Of a stretch of 64,000 nucleotides of DNA, positions 17,817 to 24,605 are shown piece by piece. The notes beneath the pieces are model-generated. The model saw nothing but the letters and a program-made list of their open reading frames with translations. It searched no databases and was not told where the DNA came from. Position numbers and translations under genes: made by a program. The DNA is from Bacteroidia bacterium. Its GTDB lineage: Bacteria > Bacteroidota > Bacteroidia > J057. The first letter of the stretch is position 1. Every line of letters starts with the position of its first letter. The DNA is taken from contig JAWPMV010000002.1 of assembly GCA_033391075.1 (NCBI GenBank), forward strand, positions 112,399-176,398, read 5' to 3'.

Positions 17817-18741
17817 AGTCTCTATCCCTATATTGCTTTCGGCTCATCTGCCTTTTTCTTACCGGAAGTACCCTCCCCTGCCCTATCAGGTCCGGATCAT
17901 AAGCAAGCTGATAATTGGCTCCCTTTCTAAGGGCTGAGCCCAGCTTCCCAATTCCTGCCGGCTGGCCCTGAATGTTTCTCTTTGCAGACTTTTGTTCCAG
18001 GCCTTCTTTTGCGCTTAGTCTAGGTCTTGCTCTTTCATTAATCTCTCTTTGCATTCCTCCCTTTAGCCTTCCCACAGCTTTCTTTTGAGAGAGTCTCTCT
18101 GCAAAGCTTTCGCTGGGTCTTCTTTCGTACTTCATCTCTTTATCCCAGATCTTTTCGGCCTTTTCTACAAAAGCCTCTCTGTCAAAGCCGCCCCTAACCG
18201 CTCCGCTTTTTGTAGCCCTGTGTTTGGAGAGCGGGCTAAGTTTTATCTTATTCGCTACATCTTTTCTAGATACTATGACATGAATATGTGTCTGAAGGCC
18301 TGGCTTTGTTTCTCCCTGTTTGGCTCTACCTGCTAATACATCCGGATCCTTGCCATGATAAGTTCTGCCCTGCTCAATCTTGGCAAAGTACAGCAGATCG
18401 CGTCCTTCCAGGCCCTTATTAAAATTCTTCGCATAAGCATCCATGACAGTCCGGGTATAGGCCATGAGCTTTTTTTCATCATTGCCGATATGTTCCAGCT
18501 CTTTTTGGGAAGGGGAAATATTGATCAGGAAAAACTTGGCATCTTTCTTCCCCAGATTCTTCTTATTTGCATCCAACCTCCGAACCGCTTCTTGCAGCCC
18601 TAGCCGATCGCGGCTATGGGAAAAAAAGTTTCTCCTATCCTGGGGAGCTTTGCCCTTGTTTTCCTTATCCAAATAGCGGGCTAGTTTAGCAGCACTCCCG
18701 GTATTACTCCCTTTCTCTGCCCTCGTAATTTTGATGTTCAT
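17806..18741 (-). CDS. mobB: MobB-type relaxase
   Basis: A 311-residue protein of the Bacteroidetes relaxase/mobilisation family (DUF5712-like). It begins MNIKITRAEKGSNTGSAAKLARYLDKEN, has a conserved central YFAKIEQGRTYHGKDPDV, and the metal-binding motif QTHIHVIVSRKD (about 175) typical of rolling-circle relaxases; candidate catalytic tyrosines are Y26/Y123/Y131. It would nick oriT and carry the strand to the recipient. The C-terminal third is basic and low in hydrophobics, as expected for DNA binding. It overlaps mobA by 4 bp (ATGA) and mobC by 11 bp. Confidence 0.85.
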   Translation of the reverse strand: MNIKITRAEKGSNTGSAAKLARYLDKENKGKAPQDRRNFFSHSRDRLGLQEAVRRLDANKKNLGKKDAKFFLINISPSQKELEHIGNDEKKLMAYTRTVMDAYAKNFNKGLEGRDLLYFAKIEQGRTYHGKDPDVLAGRAKQGETKPGLQTHIHVIVSRKDVANKIKLSPLSKHRATKSGAVRGGFDREAFVEKAEKIWDKEMKYERRPSESFAERLSQKKAVGRLKGGMQREINERARPRLSAKEGLEQKSAKRNIQGQPAGIGKLGSALRKGANYQLAYDPDLIGQGRVLPVRKRQMSRKQYRDRDYER

Positions 18742-19379
18742 CTCCCTTCCTTTATCATCATAATTCTTCCCGATTCATGCAGCTTAAATCGAAGTGATCC
18801 TTCCTTACCGCCTTCATGTTCGAAGCCTGTATAGACTTTCGTTATTCCCCCATACAAGAGTACATAGATATCCAGCTTCGAAAAGACCAGGTTCCCCACC
18901 GAAAGGGGCAAAAAGAATTCACAAGCATTGCAGCGAATCTCTTCCTCTTCCAGCCTTAGCTCTTGCCATACCTTTTCACACATCGGACAGCAAAGCCCAT
19001 CAATGCCGGGGAACTTACTGCCAGTTGTAGCGGCCTGTACTGACAGTCCTTCTAACTTATCCCATTTGGCAAAGCCCGCCTCCAAAGACAGCATGGCCTC
19101 TGCCATGGGTTTGATAAATGCATGTTCATTCGTCTTTTGCATCCTGACCAGAAAGTCCAGTTGCCTTTTGATCCCCCCCAAAACTTTGTTTTGCCCAGCG
19201 CTGCTAAAGGACTTGGGATCATATCCTGTGCGGTGGAAAAACTCTACCATAGCATCGAAATAGCTCCAAAGGCTTTGCTCTGCTGCTTCTGCCAAAGACT
19301 TGGCTTTTCGATGGGCCGAAGGGGAAATCTTTACATTTACCCGCTTTGTATCCTTTTTTGTATCCATACTCAGCTTCAT
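18738..19379 (-). CDS. mobA: BtgA/BfmA-like mobilisation accessory protein
   Basis: A 213-residue protein. ATG 19379 is chosen (a longer frame reaches 19619 but its extra N-terminus looks non-coding). The N-terminus KKDTKRVNVKISPSAHRKAK followed by SLAEAAEQSLWSYFDAM is a ribbon-helix-helix-like DNA-binding segment of the BtgA type. The C-terminal part has two Cys pairs (CCPMCEKVW, IRCNACEFF) forming a likely zinc ribbon. Such proteins help the relaxase recognise oriT. It is the first gene of the mob operon; the ATGA overlap with mobB indicates coupled translation. The zinc ribbon is not something I recall as general for this family. Confidence 0.75.
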   Translation of the reverse strand: MKLSMDTKKDTKRVNVKISPSAHRKAKSLAEAAEQSLWSYFDAMVEFFHRTGYDPKSFSSAGQNKVLGGIKRQLDFLVRMQKTNEHAFIKPMAEAMLSLEAGFAKWDKLEGLSVQAATTGSKFPGIDGLCCPMCEKVWQELRLEEEEIRCNACEFFLPLSVGNLVFSKLDIYVLLYGGITKVYTGFEHEGGKEGSLRFKLHESGRIMMIKEGR

Positions 19380-19875
19380 TATCAGGCTCTTAAGCCATTG
19401 GAGATACAAAAAAGATACTCCGGGCAGGCAAAATCGCCTCGCAGAGCAAGTAGAACGGGATAGCAAAGCGGACATCCCGTTCCATCTTGCTGTCTTTCGA
19501 CACGAGGGGGCCGACCGCTGGACTGAATGAGGAAACGAATGAAGGATAGCCCCTGAGTCTTCGAAAGACCCGAATGCACTGAGTCTTGCCCCTTGCTCTG
19601 AAAAGGGAAAGCGAAGCAAAGGAGGCTGCCTCTCTTTGAGCCCCTTTCTGTAGACTTATACGCTCTTACTTTTTGCTTACCGTACATAAAGAAAAAATAT
19701 ATGACAAAATCGTCATATACAATTACGGGCTCCTTAGCCAAAAGATTCAGTTCCTGTTCTTTCGGCAACAGAAAAGATGTTTCGAAAGCAGATAGATTCG
19801 TTCGAAATATCAGCTTATTTCGAACTCCTTTGAGCGCCCAAAATCCCAGAGATGGATTTGGGCAAAGCGGATCGT
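19380..19875. promoter_or_regulatory. Mob operon upstream region with clustered repeats
   Basis: This 496-bp stretch has no supported gene. Besides the large palindrome it holds a 9-bp direct repeat CTGAGTCTT (19553-19561 and 19579-19587), a small palindrome GTCTT-CGA-AAGAC (19557-19569), an inverted repeat TATATGAC/GTCATATA with a 6-bp spacer (19698-19719), and three TTCGAA palindromes at 19781, 19801 and 19819. Together they look like oriT plus operator sites for the mob operon. Confidence 0.45.
19446..19490. other. Inverted repeat, candidate oriT core
   Basis: The perfect arms GAACGGGAT (19453-19461) and ATCCCGTTC (19474-19482) are extended after a small mismatch by GCAAG (19446-19450) and CTTGC (19486-19490). 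This gives a 45-bp imperfect palindrome 67 bp upstream of the mobA start. oriT in Bacteroidetes mobilisable elements lies just upstream of the mob operon and contains such hairpins, so this is the best oriT candidate; the nic site is not known. Confidence 0.5.
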
Positions 19876-20535
19876 TTACATTTCCCCTGAATTGGCAAAT
19901 GAATAATAACCTCTTGAAGAAATGATCACATGATCCAAAACCGGGATGTCAAACAGCTTCCCAGCTTCCTTACATTTTTGGGTGATATTCCGATCTGCCT
20001 GGGAGGCTTTTAAATTGCCACTGGGGTGATTGTGGACTAAAATTATTGAACTGGCCAGAAGCTGAACGGCTTCTTTAAAAATGATGCGAGTATCAATTAC
20101 CGTTGCATTTACTCCTCCTTCGAAAAGCTGCTTGGCCATTTTAAGTTCATGATTGCGGTTGAGGTACAGCACATAAAATACTTCATGATCCAGGTCGGCT
20201 AAAGTAGGTCCTAAAAACTTTGCAACAGTTTCTGCGGAATTGATCTTTGTTCGGCTAAGCTCTTCTTTGCATTTGCGTCTATAAATTTCAAAGGCTGCTA
20301 AAATGCTCCATGCCTTTCTCTTTCCTATGCCCCTAACTTTCATCAGATCCAATAGGCTGGCTGAGGCAATAGCGCTTAGGCTTCCGAAAGACTTAAAAAG
20401 CTTCTGACTTACTGCTGTATTGCCTGTTCCCATAATTAAAGAGAGAAGTTCCAAATCTGATAGACTTGCCAGACGGATTCCTCTTAATTCTAGCGGATCC
20501 TGCTTCACATTTCTTAAGCTGATAATCTTTGTCAT
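19876..20535 (-). CDS. radC: RadC family protein (JAB/MPN domain)
   Basis: A 219-residue RadC-like protein. It has an N-terminal helix-hairpin-helix region (LLDLMKVRGIGKRKAWSILAAFEI) and a C-terminal JAMM metal-binding motif HNHPSGNLKASQAD, preceded by FYVLYLNRNHELK. RadC proteins are common on plasmids and integrative elements and are annotated as DNA repair, but their true reaction is not settled; a role in processing DNA or modified proteins during transfer is possible. It is transcribed in the same direction as the mob operon but 496 bp upstream. Confidence 0.9.
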   Translation of the reverse strand: MTKIISLRNVKQDPLELRGIRLASLSDLELLSLIMGTGNTAVSQKLFKSFGSLSAIASASLLDLMKVRGIGKRKAWSILAAFEIYRRKCKEELSRTKINSAETVAKFLGPTLADLDHEVFYVLYLNRNHELKMAKQLFEGGVNATVIDTRIIFKEAVQLLASSIILVHNHPSGNLKASQADRNITQKCKEAGKLFDIPVLDHVIISSRGYYSFANSGEM

Positions 20536-20990
20536 TGTCTTGAGAGTTTTGGGGATTCCCCCCGTGAAAAAATTTTTCTCTCAAGCTTTCAAAGTACTCC
20601 CCTCCTGCGGAGCGTTCGTAGCAGGGACTTAGCCTGTCCATACCTGCGGGCAAAAAAATACACTCGGACCCACCGCTTTCAGGCCCACACTCCATTGGCC
20701 CAAAATTGTCCAATGCAGTGCGCACAATGCCAAAGGATACAGGGCTAGCGGGCCTCCCTTTGCTGAATCATCAGCAAGGGGAGGTTTGGCTTGCGCCGAG
20801 GGGTCCGAGGAAGATTTTTTTGTCAGCAGCTCGTCTTGGTATTGACCGGCTGCGATGATGGGCATATTCTCTCATGAAGCTTGAAAGAAAAAAAGGGCTG
20901 GTGGGAGGCCAGAAATCCTATAAGCAACAAATGGGATGCTTAGAAGAATGGGGATATTTCCTAAGCCTGCAGATGATCTGTTAAGCTTAC
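20536..20990. other. Intergenic stretch upstream of radC
   Basis: This 455-bp stretch is GC-richer than its neighbours and has no supported gene; the open frames there lack family resemblance. The main visible structure is the hairpin at 20753-20784. The remainder shows nothing I can name. Confidence 0.4.
20753..20784. other. Strong hairpin with 14-bp arms
   Basis: The arms CCTCCCTTTGCTGA (20753-20766) and TCAGCAAGGGGAGG (20771-20784) pair with a single mismatch around a 4-base loop. There is no T-run on either side, so it is not a typical intrinsic terminator. It lies in a gene-free region and could be an RNA structure, a protein site or a single-strand origin signal. Confidence 0.6.
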
Positions 20991-21818
20991 TTATTCCAGA
21001 AATTTCTTATCATCATTGAGCCGCTTATCTCTGGAGAAAATCTCCAGCTGACTTTCTGCTATTTCACACAGCCTTGCAAAACGGGCTTCCTTGCTGGCAC
21101 CGGCTTTAATGAGATAAGAATTATGAGTCTCTAAATTTGATAGAACAATCAGCTGGGTAATGCTCGCATGATCGCGAATGTTGCCTTTGATGTTTGGGTT
21201 GTCTATTCGCCATTGTTTAGCAGTTTGCCCAAAAAGAGCCAGATTGATGAGGTCGGCTTCGGTAGCGTAGGCCAAACTTTTTTCGCGACCTTCTAACTTG
21301 GGGATAAGATTCTCTTCTATTGCAGTCGTTTGTAAACTGTAATTGATCTTGGAAAGAAATCGGCTAGTGTCCCATTCTAATTCCTTTTGTTTATACTCCT
21401 CTGACTTAAGGCGTTGGAATTCTGTAATTAGAAAAAGCTTAAAGACTGGTTCTAGCCAGGAAGCAAATTCAAATGCAATGTCCTTATGAGCATAAGTTCC
21501 CCCATATCGTCCAGATTTTGATATAATTCCTATTGCCGAAGTCCTCTTTATGTAATCTTGCACCCTCAATCTTATCCTTCCTTCAGAAGCCTGTATTTTA
21601 AAAGGGGTCATTTCCCCCCCTTTAAAATCTGGATTATACATCTTCTCCCATGCTTCTAGATATAATAGTGTGCTGTTGTTATTTAACCACGATCGAACAA
21701 CATCTTTCGGTTCCTGGGCATATCTTCTCCTAGCAATATCAGTTAGGCTTATATAGTCATTTTCATTAACTACTTTAATCGAAATCTCTTGTCCTTCTAT
21801 ATTGATTTTCTCTGCCAT
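20991..21818 (-). CDS. KilA-N domain protein
   Basis: A 275-residue protein with an N-terminal KilA-N domain (about residues 15-120): NENDYISLTDIARRR, SWLNNNSTLLYLEAWEKMYN, GGTYAHKDIAFEFASWLEPVFKLFLITEFQRLK. The C-terminal part (TEADLINLALFGQTAKQWR) is the extension often found in bacterial KilA-N proteins. The domain binds DNA and is typical of phages and other mobile elements, where it may act in regulation or in competition with other elements. It precedes an unknown gene in the same direction. Its function here is unknown. Confidence 0.85.
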   Translation of the reverse strand: MAEKINIEGQEISIKVVNENDYISLTDIARRRYAQEPKDVVRSWLNNNSTLLYLEAWEKMYNPDFKGGEMTPFKIQASEGRIRLRVQDYIKRTSAIGIISKSGRYGGTYAHKDIAFEFASWLEPVFKLFLITEFQRLKSEEYKQKELEWDTSRFLSKINYSLQTTAIEENLIPKLEGREKSLAYATEADLINLALFGQTAKQWRIDNPNIKGNIRDHASITQLIVLSNLETHNSYLIKAGASKEARFARLCEIAESQLEIFSRDKRLNDDKKFLE

Positions 21819-21825
21819 AATTCAC

Positions 21826-22383
21826 TCATTTTTTATTTAATCCCCTAAGCTCTACTTGCAATTCTTTCACCTTTTGTCCTACAAATTCCAAAAATCTACA
21901 GAAATCTTCGCAGCTTTCATGAAATCCTCCTTCACTTTTGAGCTCCACCCAATCCTGTATGCCTATTTCTACTTCAATAGAAGCTGATTTGCTAGCAGAA
22001 GGAATAAATCTATACGTCTTCGAATGCAAATTCTTCCTAATCAAGCCAAAGGCAATAGCATTTGCTACCCGCTCATAATGGGCAGCTATATTCCCTACTT
22101 CTCTTCCAAGCGTCCATTTGTCTATCAAACAAATGAAGCAAGTCTTATCAGATATTCTGCGTTGAAAATGTTGATATTTCACTTCGATATGGAATCGATC
22201 ATATTCTTCAGCTATTAAGCCGTATTCTGGATGATACCAGCATTCCTCAGATTCCCAGTAAAAACTATAGGTCTCTTTGATCAACTGGATATTTGCAATC
22301 TCTTCTTTCATATGGTCAAAATGAGTCATCCAGCCAAAACAAATGTATGCCTTTATTAGCAAAAAGACTAAATAAGACATCAT
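21826..22383 (-). CDS. Hypothetical protein
   Basis: A protein of up to 185 residues that I do not recognise. The first 18 residues of the longest reading are hydrophobic (MSYLVFLLIKAYICFGW) and may be untranslated; ATG 22329 (167 aa) or 22311 (161 aa) are alternatives that give a soluble protein rich in aromatic and charged residues (ESEECWYHPEYGLIAEEYDRF). The central part has a Cys pair-like CFICL and the C-terminus has CEDFCRFLEFVGQKVKEL. It lies 7 bp upstream of the KilA-N gene and 65 bp after the membrane coiled-coil gene, so it belongs to the same cargo run. Confidence 0.55.
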   Translation of the reverse strand: MMSYLVFLLIKAYICFGWMTHFDHMKEEIANIQLIKETYSFYWESEECWYHPEYGLIAEEYDRFHIEVKYQHFQRRISDKTCFICLIDKWTLGREVGNIAAHYERVANAIAFGLIRKNLHSKTYRFIPSASKSASIEVEIGIQDWVELKSEGGFHESCEDFCRFLEFVGQKVKELQVELRGLNKK

Positions 22384-22448
22384 TTGGCTAAGTTTTGTAC
22401 CAAGGAATTACAAAAGGGAGACTATATTGAATAGTCCCCCTACCCTAT

Positions 22449-24026
22449 TTATGCTTCTAAATCTCCTTTCTCCAGCGCTTTTTTGTAATATTTGCTAACT
22501 GATTTGGGATCAAGACTCGCCTTTTCGGCTATTCGAGCTCTTACGTACTTGCCTTCTTTTTTAAGTGATTCGCGAGCTACTTTCAAAAATTTATCGTATT
22601 TCTTAGAGTCTATACTCCGATACCTATCAGGTTGAAATTTCTTCGAAAAACGGGGATGAGTATTATCCAACACTATTTCTTTGGTATGGTACTCAACTAT
22701 AGCTCCCGGATCACTTATGTAGTGAATTTTTTCCTTGTTTTTGGGAAGGATGTTCCCGGGGGTTTTATCCTCATTTTTACCAGCCTCCCATTCGTCCAAT
22801 TTTTCTTCGATCTTCTTCCAAATATCCAGGATGCGTTCCTCACTTCCTTTGAGCAAGGGTTCCAAATGTACCGGATCTAGGGTCTCAGGTTTCATTTGCC
22901 GAAAGCCGATTTGATCTATGTATGGCTTGCTTATGGGATCGCTCTGCTGAGGCATTGAAGTATGGCCCGACTGATCCATCTGCGCCAAAATCTGCTGCAT
23001 GACTTTCATGGTATCTGCATTGCCTTGCTGATAGCGGGCACGATGTGCCGCAGTCAAGGCAGTTTGTCTATCCTGACGGGTTTCGTGCGCAGCCATGAGT
23101 TCAGCTTCTCGCTCGGGATGGATGGCTGCTACCGCTCGATCCGAATAATGATTGGAAACAAAGGACAGCAGAATAGCCAAGGCATATGCAAAATAGACCA
23201 ATTTCCGATGCCCGCTTTGTTTGTCTGTGATGGCCAGATCAAAACGGCTTTTGTCCCGATGGTAGTCGTCTTTAGCCGCTTCGGTTTTGGTGGCCTGCTC
23301 CGAACGGATGGCTGAGAGTTCTGCTTTGTATTCGGCTTCTATGCCCTCAATCTTTCCTTGCAGCTCTGCAATCAAACGAGAACCAAAAGGCGTAATGGCT
23401 CCATTCCAATGCACTGCTCCGGTACCTGGCTTGTAAGGACAAGTCGATTTACAGGAACGATTATGCCCAGCCTGAGCAGCCTTGCGGGTATCCTTGATGG
23501 CAGCGATTTGAGCTTCCAGTTTTTGGATTTGAGGTTCATAGGTCTCCTTGGCATTGGTGCGCCGGGCTTCGAATTCAGCGCCCAGATTGTCCAAAGGATT
23601 GGCCATGACAGCCGTGGTAGTTTTATAAGATACAAAGTCCACGCCCTGCAGATTGGCATAAATGTCCAGGAAAAGCAGAGCAATCAGGCCGATGATGGCC
23701 GCGATAAACATAGGTTCATGTCCCTCGGTTTTGTATTTCCTCCCGGCAAAATAGTCCAGACTAGTCGCAGTAATAGACGAAATCAGGAAATAGGCAATGA
23801 GGGCAATGCTGATGGTTACCAGATAGGGCAGAAAGTCGCCATGAAGGTCAGCGAATCGCTCCAGCATTTTCTGGTAGAAATTCAGGCTCATAAAGGCATT
23901 GTACCAAAGCACAATGAGGGTAAAGAGCTGGGCGGCCACAAAGACCCAAAACCATTTTCGCAGGGTAGGCGCATCCTTGAGTTTACCCGTAAAGCCGTCA
24001 ATGATGGTGCGTAGGTTATCAAACAT
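22449..24026 (-). CDS. Membrane protein with coiled coil and HTH-like tail, unknown function
   Basis: A 525-residue protein. The first 130 residues hold three membrane helices (about 26-46, 66-88, 106-124). A long charged coiled coil with Ala/Glu/Lys heptads follows (about 150-280), interrupted by a Cys-containing insert (NRSCKSTCPYKPGT), and then a fourth helix (about 278-295, LVYFAYALAILLSFVS). After a Gln/Pro-rich linker the last 60 residues read YDKFLKVARESLKKEGKYVR then ARIAEKASLDPKSVSKYYKK, which looks like a DNA-binding helix-turn-helix. A membrane-to-DNA link would suit plasmid anchoring or transfer. I do not recognise a family. It is probably first in a run with the two genes that follow. 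Confidence 0.7.
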   Translation of the reverse strand: MFDNLRTIIDGFTGKLKDAPTLRKWFWVFVAAQLFTLIVLWYNAFMSLNFYQKMLERFADLHGDFLPYLVTISIALIAYFLISSITATSLDYFAGRKYKTEGHEPMFIAAIIGLIALLFLDIYANLQGVDFVSYKTTTAVMANPLDNLGAEFEARRTNAKETYEPQIQKLEAQIAAIKDTRKAAQAGHNRSCKSTCPYKPGTGAVHWNGAITPFGSRLIAELQGKIEGIEAEYKAELSAIRSEQATKTEAAKDDYHRDKSRFDLAITDKQSGHRKLVYFAYALAILLSFVSNHYSDRAVAAIHPEREAELMAAHETRQDRQTALTAAHRARYQQGNADTMKVMQQILAQMDQSGHTSMPQQSDPISKPYIDQIGFRQMKPETLDPVHLEPLLKGSEERILDIWKKIEEKLDEWEAGKNEDKTPGNILPKNKEKIHYISDPGAIVEYHTKEIVLDNTHPRFSKKFQPDRYRSIDSKKYDKFLKVARESLKKEGKYVRARIAEKASLDPKSVSKYYKKALEKGDLEA

Positions 24027-24122
24027 GGTGCCCTCCTTTCTGGATAGTGAGCGAACATTTTCGGAGGAAAAGGAGGAAATCTCTCTTTTTTGGCCTCGGG
24101 ATGGGAGGCCATAGGGGTGTTT

Positions 24123-24143
24123 TTGTTATTTTTGGCATAACAA
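24123..24143. other. Inverted repeat upstream of the membrane protein gene
   Basis: TTGTTAT (24123-24129) and ATAACAA (24137-24143) form 7-bp arms with a 7-base spacer, followed on the plus strand by seven T. It may be a bidirectional hairpin or an operator for the minus-strand gene starting at 24026. The evidence is symmetry and place only. Confidence 0.3.
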
Positions 24144-24305
24144 TTTTTTTGTTAAAAACCCTGGGTAGAAGTTTAGCGACGATATACCTGGGGTTCTTTG
24201 TTTAAATAATTTTGATAAGGCTTTGAAGAACTCTGCTTCAAAGGGCAGCATTCGATTTGATGAACAAAAAGAACATCAAGCGTGATCAAACAATCACAAT
24301 TTAGA

Positions 24306-24349
24306 ACTTTTTGATTACTTATAAAATACTTTTTAACTACTTATAGATT
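24306..24349. repeat. 22-bp tandem direct repeat upstream of small HTH gene
   Basis: Two adjacent 22-bp units (24306-24327 and 24328-24349) share 18 of 22 bases; the common core is ACTTTTT followed by TACTTATA. They end 39 bp before the ATG of the HTH gene at 24389, where an operator would be expected. The unit length equals the 22-bp spacing of the first iterons near rep, but the sequences differ. Autoregulation by the HTH protein is a reasonable inference. Confidence 0.55.
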
Positions 24350-24388
24350 ACATTTAAGAATTATCCTCTCTTTTTATCATCTTTGGGT

Positions 24389-24592
24389 ATGGCAAAAACC
24401 GAAAAATCGGATACTGGGCTTCCACTTTCACCAGAGAAATTATATACAGCCAAGCAATTGGCTGAAGCTTTAGGTTTATCGGAACTCACAATAAAAAGAA
24501 AAGCCTCTGAAGGGGAATTAAAAGCTTATAAAAAGTTTAAGAAGCTTTATTTTTATGGGGCTGAAGTGATAGAGGCAATAAAAAAAAAGTGA
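24389..24592 (+). CDS. Small MerR/excisionase-type HTH protein
   Basis: A 67-residue protein from ATG 24389 (an in-frame TTG two codons upstream is not needed). It is almost entirely one winged HTH of the HTH_17/excisionase type: KLYTAKQLAEALGLSELTIKRKASEGELKAYKKFKKLYFYGAEVIEAIKKK is its visible pattern in pieces, with the TAKQLAEALGLSELTI recognition helix region. Such proteins act as excisionases or small regulators on mobile elements. It is the only plus-strand gene between 15.9 and 30.4 kb, is preceded by a 22-bp tandem repeat and converges with the CHAT gene, whose end is 14 bp away. Confidence 0.75.
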   Translation: MAKTEKSDTGLPLSPEKLYTAKQLAEALGLSELTIKRKASEGELKAYKKFKKLYFYGAEVIEAIKKK

Positions 24593-24605
24593 ACATTATT
24601 TCAGT

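Noticed and set aside
19382..19768. 128-codon minus-strand open frame upstream of mobA
   Set aside because: It covers the repeat-rich oriT-like region, and its translation looks random.
23358..24014. 218-codon plus-strand open frame opposite the membrane coiled-coil gene
   Set aside because: It is the mirror of a gene with clear membrane helices and coiled coil; the antisense product has no coherent pattern.
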